Shown: in pieces, positions 1-6,119 of the stretch
How the letters are laid out: each line of letters starts with the position of its first letter
How positions within the stretch are numbered: the stretch's first letter is position 1
Origin: Anaerolineae bacterium
GTDB taxonomy: Bacteria; Chloroflexota; Anaerolineae; B4-G1; SLSP01
Direction: 5' to 3'
NCBI GenBank assembly: GCA_018055515.1
Contig: JAGPHL010000156.1
Span: 1-6,119 of the forward strand
Length of the DNA: 6,119 nt
Program-made: the position numbers and the translations under genes
Notes under the pieces: model-generated
What the model was told of the DNA's origin: nothing
The model's input: the letters and a program-made list of their open reading frames with translations, nothing else
Databases searched by the model: none

Positions 1-3000
1 GTCACCGTGACGGGCACCGTGATCCTGCCGCCGGCTTGCACCGCGCCGGTCGTCGGCGGAAGCGTCACTGCCCACGGTCCGGCAGCGCTCAGGGCGAAGG
101 TGTCCCCACAGTTGCCGGTGTTCGTCACCCACAGCGAGGCCCGCAAGGCTGCGCCGGGATCGCCGGCCAGCTGCGCCGGGGTCACAGCGACCCGCGCGCC
201 GTAGACTGCCGCCGCAGACGTCGTGATCCTGGCGGCAGCCGTGCGCACGGGGTTCCCTTGTGACGCCACGGTAAGCGTCACCGCGTCCGTAGCGCCGCAT
301 CCGGCGTTCGACGGAATGGTGACCCGCACTGTCATCGCGGCGCTCGCGCCGGGCTCCAGCGGCCCGACCGTCGAAGGCGCCACGGTCTCCCACAGACCGC
401 TAGAAAGCGCCGCTGAGAACGTATCCGTTACCAGGCCGGCGTTCATCACCGTGAAGGTGTACGTCACGGGGGCGCCGGGCGCGCCACTCTGGGTGGCCGC
501 CGCGGGCGCCAGGGACACGTCGTAGGTTTCCACCACCGTCAGGGTGATGGGGAAGTTCAGCGTGCCGTAAGGCGTCGTGTTGGCAACGCGCACGTGGACG
601 GGATAGGTGCCGGCAACCATGCCGGTCGTGTCGAAGGCCAGGGCGACGGCCCGCTCGCTACCGATCCCCACCGTACCGCTCATCGGGTTCGTCGTCAGCC
701 AGGGGATCTCATTCCAGGCGCAGACGTTCGTCTCGCCGGAAGCGGCCTGGATGACCTCGCCCGTGGCCTGATTGACCGTCCACAGGGAGCCGTTGCAATC
801 CAGCGCCAGGCCGGCCTGCTCGAAGCTCCCCAGCCCCTCGATGTCGAAACCGCCCATGACGGTGTAGCCGGCGGTCACGTCGAGGACGTAGACGTCGCGG
901 CCAACGCTGGCATTGGACATGACGAACAGATGGTGCGTCGCGGGATTGTAGGCCAGGCCGGCGATGTTCAGTTTCAAGTCATAGGAGTCCAGCAAGCGCC
1001 CGGTGGCGTCGAAGTGATAGAGGATTTGATCGCCCCACGAGCCGCTGTAGAACGTGTCGGTCGTGGGATCGTAGGCCAGGCCGCGCTCGGAGACGCCGAA
1101 GGGCGGGCAGAGCGCGCGTCCGGTGGCTGTCTGGGTCGCGGGATCCAGTTCGTAGATGCAATTGTCGCCGCCGACATTGACCTGCCAGAGCCGGCCCGTC
1201 AGCGGGTCGTAGGTCATGTCCGCCGCGAACACCGCGACCCACGGCGAGGTCGGCAGGGAAGCGCCGGCAGGCGCACCATCGGGCTGGAAGGCGACGTTGC
1301 GATCCTCGCCGCCGCCGGCGCGCGTGTCACTCAGCCAGAGAACCCCGGCGGCGGTATCGAAGGCCACCCCCCACGGGGAGACCAGATTGCTCTGCCAGGT
1401 CTGGATGACGTCCCCGGCAGCCAGGGATGGAACGTCGGGGGGGAAATATTCGCGCACCGCTGCGGCGGTGAAAGCGTGCAGCTCTTTCGGGGAGACGCGG
1501 CGCACCATGCCGGCAAACGGCCCGGCGGGGGTAGCCGGCGTGAACGGCGCGTTGACCTCCTCGAGGGTGAAGCTGGCCGTAAAGCCGCCGCTGTTGCTCA
1601 GGGTGATGGCGCGCGTCGCGGTCAGCCCGGTGCGGAGCGTCAGTTCCAGGCTCTCCGGCGCGAGCGCGAGCAGCCCGGCGTCAAGGGCGAGGTTGCGCGA
1701 CATGGCGTCGCCGTTCGTCACGACGACGGCGGCCACGCCGGGGGCGTATCCGGCCATCGTCGCGGTGACGACGTGAGTCCCGGTAGGGGCAAAGAGCGTG
1801 TAGAACGCGCCGTCGCCGGGGGCGTTCTGCAGGCTGGCCTGAGCGGTGTAGCCGGCGTCATTGCGCAGGGCGGCAGCGACCGGCGCGCCGGTGTTCGCAT
1901 CGCTCACCTCCCCGACGACAAGACCTCCCGTCGCCGGTAGACACGTTGAGTTTCCGAGGAACACATCATCCACCTGCCACCACCATTCGTACTTGGCGTT
2001 GTAGTAGTGGAAGCGGACGCGCACGTTGGCCTGTCCCGCCGCCAGCGCGGAAATGTCAACGCGGGCAGTTTTGGGGCCCCGGTCGTCGGCCCCACTGCGC
2101 CGCCAGACGTTCGTCCAGGTCGTCCCGTCGTTGAGACTCACGTCCACGTCGGCGACTTCGTTGAGGCCGTACATGTACCAGCGGAAGTCGTACTTGAATT
2201 CCAGGATCACCGTCGTTTCGCCGGAGAAGTCCATCGCGGGCGAGCGCAAGATGGCGTCCACGTTTCTGGATCCCGCGTAATCGCTGTCAAGGATGGCAAA
2301 CGACCCTGTTCCGCCGGTGCGATTGCCCCGGGGCTTCGGATCGTCGAAACGCCACAGCACGCCGGTCCCGGCGTTGTCTATCAACGACCAACCGGCGGGC
2401 AGCGTCCCCGCCGTGAAGGATTCCGTCGTCCCGACGCGGTTGAGGCGATAGCCCGGCGCGTTGCAGGCGACCCTGTCCGCGTGCAATGCCACGTCGTACG
2501 TCGTGTTGCCCGTCAGCGGGGCGAGGACCAGGGTGGCGGGTGAGTAGCCGGCAACCCAGGCCTCGACCTTCAGCGTGTAGGTGATCCCCGCCGCCAACGT
2601 CAGGCTGTAATGGCCGCTGACCGGGTCGGTCCACACGTCGTTGTTGGGCGCCGGGGGGTCTTGAGGATTGCCCGTCACGTGGAGGTGCGCGTAGAGCGGC
2701 CAACCGGTCTGCGCGTCGGTGATCGTCCCGGAGACGACGTAGGAGGGGATCGGCGTCAGGGGCACGTTGAGGGTGGTCGTCGTAGCGCTGGTCACCTCAA
2801 CGCCGCTGTGGGTGTAAGGATAGTAGCCGTAAGCGGTGGCCGCCACGGTATACACCCCCGGCTCGAGGCGCAGCACGTAGACGCCGTCGCTGCCGCTGGT
2901 GGTCGCTGTGGGAGTCCCCGTCTCGGGGGTGGCTGCCACGGTCGCGCCTGCAAGAGGACTATGGGTTACGGCATTCTGCACGACGCCGCGCAAGGTGCCG

Positions 3001-4658
3001 GGTTCGGCGACCGTGCAGCTGGGAAAACGGAAGGAGCCGATGCGCGTCACCCAGGGCGCGTAGCCAGACGACGCCAGATATTCCTGCGTGTACCAGAAGG
3101 TGCAGTCGTCCACTGGGTCAATGCCCATCATGCTGTAGTCGCCCCAGCGATTGTAGCCGCTGGTCTGATAGCCGCTGCCGACGACCAGCGACGTCTCGGC
3201 TTGGGGCAGCGTCCCCAGAGGATCGTTCGCCAGCCGTCCGGCGTAGCGCACGGAGGGATAGACGCTGCTGCTGGACACGCTGTAGCCCAGGGCGAGGTTG
3301 CCTTGAGCGTCCATCGCCACACTGCCCATCCAGCGGTGATGGGAATCCGGGGCATACGTGCCCTGTTGGTAGATCACCGGCGACCCGCCGGGGTCGCGGA
3401 CCTCGTACCAGCGCACGCCGGCGAGGCCGCTTCCGGCGTCAACGGTGTGATTGACGACCAGGGCCTCGTGATCCCCAAAGTTGCGGTAGGCCAGGCGGTA
3501 CATCAGCCGGTCGCCGATGGCGTCCAGTTTGACCGAGGTGCCCGGCTGTGGGATGCAAGCGCGCGTGCTGGTACACAGCGGCGTCCACGCGGCGGTGTTC
3601 AACACGGCATTGGGCTGCCCGTTGACGCCGAACGTCGTGTTAGACGGATTGGTCCAGTCCACGTGGAATTTCCAGATGCGCATGGCATCGCTCGGTCCGA
3701 TCCACGTGCCGTCGTCCACTTCCATGAAATAGTTGGGCGCGCCCGCGGGCGGCGGCGTGGAACCGTCGAGGTCGGAGGGGAGCATCCCGCCGAAGTTGGA
3801 ATTGACGTTGTACAGATCAAAATACTGGAACGACGCGGTAGGATTGCCGGCGAGCAATTTAGCGCGCTCGAAGACGAAGACGCCCGCGCCGCCCCAAGAG
3901 GAACCGTTGGTGAACTGGTTGACCGTCATGTAATAGCCATCCGGCCAGACGCCGAATTTGGGATAGTCATTCATCTTGGTCGAACTGACCAGGAAGGCGT
4001 ACCGATACCAGGGGCCGGTCGGGTCGGCGGTCTGGGAGATGGCGATACATTGATAGTACGGGACGTTAACCGAGAACTGGCTCATCAGCCAGCGATGGGC
4101 AAGCGGATCGAAAAGGGTGATCGGATCGCCGTGGTTCGTGGTCTCACAGGCGCCGCCGAAGCCCTGCCAGAGCGTGTTGCCGTTGACGGGGCCGTAAATC
4201 TGGGTGGGGGTGCCGGTGACGTCCCATACGGCAAAGGAGAGGTTGACCCATTGCACGTAGTATTTTGTGCCGGTCGCGGGGTCGTAGCCGATGTCGCCCT
4301 GCGTGTCGGGCGGATGGACGCTGTTGACGTTGCTCACGCCGTCGAAACTGGTGAGCGGGGCCGGCATGGCCGTGATTCCCGCCTCACTTTGGAGGACGGG
4401 ATCCGTCCCTCCCGCGGCGCTCGAGCGGAGCGCCTTGGGCAGCGGGAAGTTGACGGCCGGCGCAGACGACGGCTGCGGCATTGCCGGCAGCGGCGACATG
4501 TCGCGCAGCGCCGGCGAGAGGTCCATCTGCACGGCATAGCCCACCGTGGGCGTGAGCGGCGCAGACGGCGCGGCGGAGACCTCGCGCGGGGGCAAGTTCC
4601 ACACGCCGAGAAGCAAGACGAATAACAGCAATACGCAAAGGGACTTTCTTACGTTCAT
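1..4658 (-). CDS. Giant secreted multidomain protein, 3' end beyond the window (at least 1552 aa)
   Basis: This is one open frame from ATG at 4658-4656 to the left edge, with no stop or frameshift found on reading it through. The start is fixed by a signal peptide (basic MNVRK, a leucine/valine-rich core, cleavage likely after VSA at 27-29) and by a good ribosome binding site. The mature protein should be exported by Sec and sit outside the cell. Domains in order: PPDT/RWGDYS-type N-terminal domain (about 100-548); carboxypeptidase-regulatory-like modules at 554-636, 639-727 and 911-993; a choice-of-anchor-J/MAM-like jelly roll at 745-905; a BACON-like Ig fold in two parts (996-1040 and 1316-1376) around a beta-propeller; and NEW3-like modules from 1378. 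No catalytic motif of a known enzyme is visible, so adhesion or binding at the surface is an inference. Architecture and codon use resemble the upstream gene. The missing C-terminus could hold more Ig modules and an anchoring motif. Confidence 0.93.
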   Translation of the reverse strand, partial: MNVRKSLCVLLLFVLLLGVWNLPPREVSAAPSAPLTPTVGYAVQMDLSPALRDMSPLPAMPQPSSAPAVNFPLPKALRSSAAGGTDPVLQSEAGITAMPAPLTSFDGVSNVNSVHPPDTQGDIGYDPATGTKYYVQWVNLSFAVWDVTGTPTQIYGPVNGNTLWQGFGGACETTNHGDPITLFDPLAHRWLMSQFSVNVPYYQCIAISQTADPTGPWYRYAFLVSSTKMNDYPKFGVWPDGYYMTVNQFTNGSSWGGAGVFVFERAKLLAGNPTASFQYFDLYNVNSNFGGMLPSDLDGSTPPPAGAPNYFMEVDDGTWIGPSDAMRIWKFHVDWTNPSNTTFGVNGQPNAVLNTAAWTPLCTSTRACIPQPGTSVKLDAIGDRLMYRLAYRNFGDHEALVVNHTVDAGSGLAGVRWYEVRDPGGSPVIYQQGTYAPDSHHRWMGSVAMDAQGNLALGYSVSSSSVYPSVRYAGRLANDPLGTLPQAETSLVVGSGYQTSGYNRWGDYSMMGIDPVDDCTFWYTQEYLASSGYAPWVTRIGSFRFPSCTVAEPGTLRGVVQNAVTHSPLAGATVAATPETGTPTATTSGSDGVYVLRLEPGVYTVAATAYGYYPYTHSGVEVTSATTTTLNVPLTPIPSYVVSGTITDAQTGWPLYAHLHVTGNPQDPPAPNNDVWTDPVSGHYSLTLAAGITYTLKVEAWVAGYSPATLVLAPLTGNTTYDVALHADRVACNAPGYRLNRVGTTESFTAGTLPAGWSLIDNAGTGVLWRFDDPKPRGNRTGGTGSFAILDSDYAGSRNVDAILRSPAMDFSGETTVILEFKYDFRWYMYGLNEVADVDVSLNDGTTWTNVWRRSGADDRGPKTARVDISALAAGQANVRVRFHYYNAKYEWWWQVDDVFLGNSTCLPATGGLVVGEVSDANTGAPVAAALRNDAGYTAQASLQNAPGDGAFYTLFAPTGTHVVTATMAGYAPGVAAVVVTNGDAMSRNLALDAGLLALAPESLELTLRTGLTATRAITLSNSGGFTASFTLEEVNAPFTPATPAGPFAGMVRRVSPKELHAFTAAAVREYFPPDVPSLAAGDVIQTWQSNLVSPWGVAFDTAAGVLWLSDTRAGGGEDRNVAFQPDGAPAGASLPTSPWVAVFAADMTYDPLTGRLWQVNVGGDNCIYELDPATQTATGRALCPPFGVSERGLAYDPTTDTFYSGSWGDQILYHFDATGRLLDSYDLKLNIAGLAYNPATHHLFVMSNASVGRDVYVLDVTAGYTVMGGFDIEGLGSFEQAGLALDCNGSLWTVNQATGEVIQAASGETNVCAWNEIPWLTTNPMSGTVGIGSERAVALAFDTTGMVAGTYPVHVRVANTTPYGTLNFPITLTVVETYDVSLAPAAATQSGAPGAPVTYTFTVMNAGLVTDTFSAALSSGLWETVAPSTVGPLEPGASAAMTVRVTIPSNAGCGATDAVTLTVASQGNPVRTAAARITTSAAAVYGARVAVTPAQLAGDPGAALRASLWVTNTGNCGDTFALSAAGPWAVTLPPTTGAVQAGGRITVPVTV
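3..527 (-). repeat. Two NEW3-like Ig modules at the left end of the large protein
   Basis: Module one covers residues 1378-1480 and module two runs from about 1481 to the window edge, where it is cut. Both have a G-x-P-G turn, then a strand ending in (V/T)-x-N-x-G, then W-x-(V/T) and a Pro/Thr pair, as in NPCBM-associated NEW3 and related archaeal/bacterial Ig modules. Module one aligns well by eye with residues 203-306 of the upstream gene product, sharing PG..VTY..TV.N, APxTV, the IP..A..G..D turn and a VxSQG strand. They probably act as spacers that hold other domains away from the surface. Confidence 0.65.
711..1538 (-). other. Beta-propeller apparently inserted in a BACON-like Ig domain (about residues 1041-1316)
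   Basis: After the first half of an Ig-like module (LALAPESLEL, then ITLSNSGG, residues 996-1040) comes a roughly 275-residue block, and then the second half (IPWLTTNPMSGTV, FDTTGMVAGTY, up to about 1376). The block begins with a linker likely to be helical (SPKELHAFTAAAVREYF). It then shows five blade-like repeats starting at residues 1098 (VAFDTAAGVLWLSD), 1148 (MTYDPLTGRLWQVN), 1194 (LAYDPTTDTFYSGS), 1235 (LAYNPATHHLFVMS) and 1284 (LALDCNGSLWTVN), spaced 41 to 50 residues apart. Four cysteines (1167, 1184, 1288, 1313) fall in it. The repeats resemble NHL/SMP-30-like propellers; a sixth blade is probably formed from the two ends. Ligand unknown. Confidence 0.72.
1944..2426 (-). other. Choice-of-anchor-J / MAM-like jelly-roll domain of the large protein (residues 745-905)
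   Basis: The module opens with ESFTAGTLPAGWSLIDN, continues with a W-x-F-D strand, and has LRSPAMDFSG followed by an EFKYDFRW strand. It then has VSLNDGTTWTNVWR and closes with a tryptophan-rich stretch, WWWQVDDVFLG, before C906. This order matches the choice-of-anchor-J (cleaved-adhesin/MAM-like) beta-sandwich common in secreted proteases and adhesins, where it typically binds surface or glycan partners. A binding role here is inferred. It sits between regulatory-like modules 2 and 3. Confidence 0.7.
2478..2999 (-). repeat. Tandem carboxypeptidase-regulatory-like modules 1 and 2 of the large protein
   Basis: Two adjacent modules, residues 554-636 and 639-727, share the pattern G-x-(V/I)-x-(N/D)-A at the start, a central G-x-Y-x-L strand, and a closing A-x-G-Y-x-P turn (ATAYGYYPYT in the first, AWVAGYSPAT in the second). 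This is the signature of the transthyretin-like regulatory fold found as spacer or stalk domains in secreted proteins. A third copy at residues 911-993 (1680-1928) ends in ATMAGYAPGV, and a fourth in the upstream gene ends in SAEGYVPVTL. Copies differ widely in sequence, so they are old duplications rather than recent DNA repeats. Confidence 0.75.
3015..4361 (-). other. N-terminal PPDT/RWGDYS-type domain of the large protein (about residues 100-548)
   Basis: The domain has a run of motifs that I recognise from secreted proteins of several bacterial phyla, usually annotated as hypothetical: HPPDTQGDIGYDP (115 on), a YYVQWVN strand soon after, DYPKFGVWPDGYYMT (231 on), HHRWMGSVAMD (about 440 on), and NRWGDYSMMGIDP followed by CTFWYTQEY (503-527). 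It contains six cysteines (171, 204, 362, 368, 519, 548), an even number that suits disulfides outside the cell. Repeated short aromatic strands and GxG turns suggest an all-beta fold, probably propeller-like, but I cannot assign blades securely. Function is unknown. Its sequence order looks complete, with the last Cys closing the domain just before the first regulatory-like module. Confidence 0.7.
4572..4658 (-). other. Signal peptide of the large protein
   Basis: Residues 1-29 have the three parts of a Sec signal: a positive start (R4, K5), a hydrophobic core of Leu, Val and Phe at about 7-20, and a polar end with small residues at -3 and -1 (V27, A29). Cleavage is likely before A30, and one residue later is also possible. 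C8 lies inside the core and there is no lipobox with Cys at the cleavage point, so this is not a lipoprotein. A Pro/Ala/Ser-rich linker follows up to about residue 95. Confidence 0.85.
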
Positions 4659-4664
4659 CACTTT

Positions 4665-4673
4665 TCCTTCCTT
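4665..4673 (-). promoter_or_regulatory. Ribosome binding site of the large gene
   Basis: On the minus strand AAGGAAGGA lies before the ATG at 4658. The GGAAGG core (4671-4666) leaves a 7-base gap to the start codon, a usual distance. Together with the signal peptide it fixes this start; no other ATG or GTG nearby has both. Confidence 0.75.
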
Positions 4674-4699
4674 GAAATAGTTTACAGGTCATCCAATTT

Positions 4700-4729
4700 C
4701 TAATATTTTTTGCAGTTTGGCCTTCACAA
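4700..4729 (-). promoter_or_regulatory. Possible weak promoter of the large gene
   Basis: Just after the terminator the sequence turns AT-rich, unlike the rest of the window. TTGTGA (4729-4724) and TATTAG (4705-4700) resemble -35 and -10 boxes, each matching four of six consensus bases, with an 18-base gap. Transcription would start about 30-35 bases before the ATG. The terminator upstream makes a separate promoter likely, but these exact boxes are a guess. Confidence 0.3.
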
Positions 4730-4733
4730 GAAT

Positions 4734-4764
4734 GAGGGCCACCAGGGTAGCCCTGATGGCCCTC
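4734..4764 (-). terminator. Hairpin terminator after the upstream gene
   Basis: The sequence GAGGGCCA-C-CAGGG-TAG-CCCTG-A-TGGCCCTC is a near-perfect palindrome. On the plus strand it has one C/A mismatch. On the minus-strand RNA that position becomes a U-G wobble, giving an unbroken 14-base-pair stem with a 3-base loop. It starts 23 bases after the TAG stop and is followed on the minus strand by AUUCUUGUG, a moderately U-rich tail. The strand asymmetry and placement fit a terminator for the gene ending at 4788. The imperfect U tract leaves its efficiency uncertain. Confidence 0.8.
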
Positions 4765-4787
4765 CAGAGAAAGCAGCCCGCTAGAGG

Positions 4788-6119
4788 CTACGGCGCGTTG
4801 CGGAACACGAGCGGCAGGTAGACGGAGTATTGCGGCCGGACATGCACCGTCGCTTGTGCAGTGTACGGCACACCCCCTACCGTCGCCGTGACCGTGTTCG
4901 TGATCAGGCTTCCGCGCGCCACATCCGCGTTGATCGTCACCTTGAAGGTGATGGTCTGCTGCGCGCCCTTGGCCAGGACGCCCTCCCAGACGATGCGGGC
5001 GGGCGGATCTTGCAGGCTCGCGCCGCCGGTGACGCTCCCCGCGATATACGTGACGCCGGCCGGGATGAGGTCGGTGAGGGCGATGGTGAGCGGGTCGTTG
5101 CCGTTGTTGGCGAGGGTGAGGGTGTAGGTGACGACGTCCCCGGGCAACACGCCCTCAGCCGGATTGGCGGCCTTGGTCAGCGCCAACACGACGGGCTGTT
5201 CGGCGACGGTCGTCTGCAAGACGGCCTCACCCACCTGCCCATCCGCGCCCTGCGACGTGACCTTGACGATGACCGTGTCGGAGTCGCCGGTGTGCGCGTC
5301 AGCGGGGATGTCCACATCAACGGTGAAGGTGACCGTACCGTTGGCCGCCACCGTCACCGTCGCCGGAGCGGTGGTCGTCCAAACGTTGCCCGTAGCCGCG
5401 ATGTCGAAGGTGACAGCCGTAGCGATGGAGTTGGTCACCGTCATCACGTAAGTGACCGTCTCGCCGGGGTTGCCGGTCTTCGCGTCCGTGACCGGCGTCA
5501 GGACCGTGCCTTGAGCCACCACCGTCATGCGGATCGGGCGAATGAACAGCCGTCCGCTCTTCGTATCGTTGTGGACGATCTCCATGCTGGAGTTGTAGAC
5601 TCCCACATCCAATCCGGTCGCGTCGAAGATGACGTTCACGGGTTGGGCGCTGTCGGGCGCCACAGAGCCAGCCTTGGGATCAACGGTCAGCCAGAGGCCG
5701 GTAGCGAGGACGTTGTTGTACGTCAACCGCCCCGCGCCACGGTTGTTGAGCGTCAGCGTGCGGGTAAGCCGCTGGCCCTGGACGACTACCACGTCGAAGG
5801 GCTGATCATAGGTCACGCTGACACACGGCGCATCCAGGCGCAGGTCCACACTGCGCGACTGCATCGTCGGCTGTACCGCGCCCGCGAGGGTAACGGGAAC
5901 GTATCCCTCCGCGGAAACGGTCAGGGTGTAAGGCCCGACGGGTAGCCAGGCCGCGTAAGCACCGTCAGCGTCGGTGGTGAGAACCACGTTCTTACCATCG
6001 CTGGTGGCGATCACGACTTGCGCCCCGGCGAGCGTCTCACTGACAGTATCGCAATGCGACCAGCCACTGACGACGCCGGCGAGCCGGCCCATCGTCGTCG
6101 GCTGTGTCACCGTCATCGT
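4788..6119 (-). CDS. C-terminal part of a secreted Ig-module protein ending in VYLPLVFRN, 5' end beyond the window
   Basis: The frame is open to the right edge and stops at TAG (4790-4788). It gives 443 residues, counting the partial-start codon ACG before the first in-window ATG (6116-6114). That ATG has no ribosome binding site in view and no signal peptide after it, so I take it as an internal Met; residue numbers here count from it. Modules: carboxypeptidase-regulatory-like (about 8-97, with the typical DGAYAAWLPVG and AEGYVPVTL signature); BACON-like Ig (99-201, with WLTVDPKAGSV then FDATGLDVGVY); NEW3-like Ig (203-306); DUF11-like (308-426, with VTYTLTLANNGNDP and LTDLIPAGVTY); and a short C-terminal tail YSVYLPLVFRNAP. 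In Chloroflexota this kind of tail commonly follows a subtilase or other secreted enzyme, so an N-terminal peptidase outside the window is possible but unseen. A hairpin terminator follows the stop. Confidence 0.92.
   Translation of the reverse strand, partial: TMTVTQPTTMGRLAGVVSGWSHCDTVSETLAGAQVVIATSDGKNVVLTTDADGAYAAWLPVGPYTLTVSAEGYVPVTLAGAVQPTMQSRSVDLRLDAPCVSVTYDQPFDVVVVQGQRLTRTLTLNNRGAGRLTYNNVLATGLWLTVDPKAGSVAPDSAQPVNVIFDATGLDVGVYNSSMEIVHNDTKSGRLFIRPIRMTVVAQGTVLTPVTDAKTGNPGETVTYVMTVTNSIATAVTFDIAATGNVWTTTAPATVTVAANGTVTFTVDVDIPADAHTGDSDTVIVKVTSQGADGQVGEAVLQTTVAEQPVVLALTKAANPAEGVLPGDVVTYTLTLANNGNDPLTIALTDLIPAGVTYIAGSVTGGASLQDPPARIVWEGVLAKGAQQTITFKVTINADVARGSLITNTVTATVGGVPYTAQATVHVRPQYSVYLPLVFRNAP

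Noticed and set aside
594..1940. 448-codon plus-strand open frame
   Set aside because: It shows the same antisense register and biased composition, and it ends at a CTA leucine codon of the real gene. The opposite strand encodes propeller blades and Ig modules here.
2610..4625. 671-codon plus-strand open frame that could be called a gene
   Set aside because: It is the exact reverse-complement register of the minus-strand gene. Its product is rich in Arg, Gly, Ala and His with no recognisable domain, while the minus strand gives a signal peptide and several known modules over the same bases.
4384..4692. 102-codon minus-strand frame overlapping the start of the large gene
   Set aside because: It is in another frame, it overlaps the ribosome binding site and the signal peptide coding region, and its Arg/Ala-rich product has no domain.
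4659..4733. Riboswitch or small RNA in the intergenic gap
   Set aside because: Only about 75 bases remain between the terminator and the start codon, and apart from AT-richness and the ribosome binding site I see no further stem or conserved riboswitch core.
4830..5945. 371-codon plus-strand open frame
   Set aside because: It is antisense in register to the upstream secreted protein, whose BACON-, NEW3- and DUF11-like modules are clear. The plus-strand product is Arg/His/Asp-rich and without a domain.
6114..6116. ATG taken as the true start of the upstream gene
   Set aside because: The frame stays open to the window edge, no ribosome binding site can be seen, and the following residues enter a regulatory-like module without a signal peptide although the protein is clearly of secreted type.

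Overview
The window is a GC-rich stretch of bacterial chromosome or metagenomic contig. Both genes I can support lie on the minus strand, read from right to left. Both encode secreted, modular, beta-sandwich-rich proteins with no visible enzyme core. The closest match I know for the overall style is Chloroflexota, particularly Anaerolineae-like lineages. The reasons are the terminal motif VYLPLVFRN, the mix of carboxypeptidase-regulatory-like, BACON-like, NEW3-like and DUF11-like modules, and the PPDT...RWGDYS N-terminal domain. This assignment rests on family knowledge and was not checked by a search.

Layout, in order of transcription. (1) 6119-4788: the C-terminal 443 residues of a secreted protein whose start lies beyond the right edge. 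(2) 4787-4659: a 129-base intergenic gap holding a strong hairpin terminator (4734-4764), a short AT-rich tract that may carry a promoter, and a clear ribosome binding site (4665-4673). (3) 4658 to the left edge: one uninterrupted frame of at least 1552 codons, with a signal peptide at its start and its end beyond the window. This second gene fills about three quarters of the window. It is the main content even though the plus strand also shows long open frames, which are antisense shadows.

The large protein reads: signal peptide (1-29), proline-rich linker, a roughly 450-residue N-terminal domain (about 100-548), two carboxypeptidase-regulatory-like modules (554-636 and 639-727), a choice-of-anchor-J/MAM-like jelly-roll domain (745-905), a third regulatory-like module (911-993), a BACON-like Ig fold that appears split by a beta-propeller (996-1376), and two NEW3-like Ig modules (1378-1480 and 1481 to the edge). 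The upstream protein carries regulatory-like, BACON-like and NEW3-like modules in the same order, then a DUF11-like module and the terminal motif. The two genes are therefore tandem relatives built from one module set, separated by a terminator.

No tRNA, rRNA, CRISPR array, transposase or attachment site was seen. The most interesting points are the apparent insertion of a propeller inside an Ig-like domain, for which the neighbouring gene supplies an uninterrupted comparison, and the C-terminal motif that may be an uncharacterised sorting or anchoring signal.
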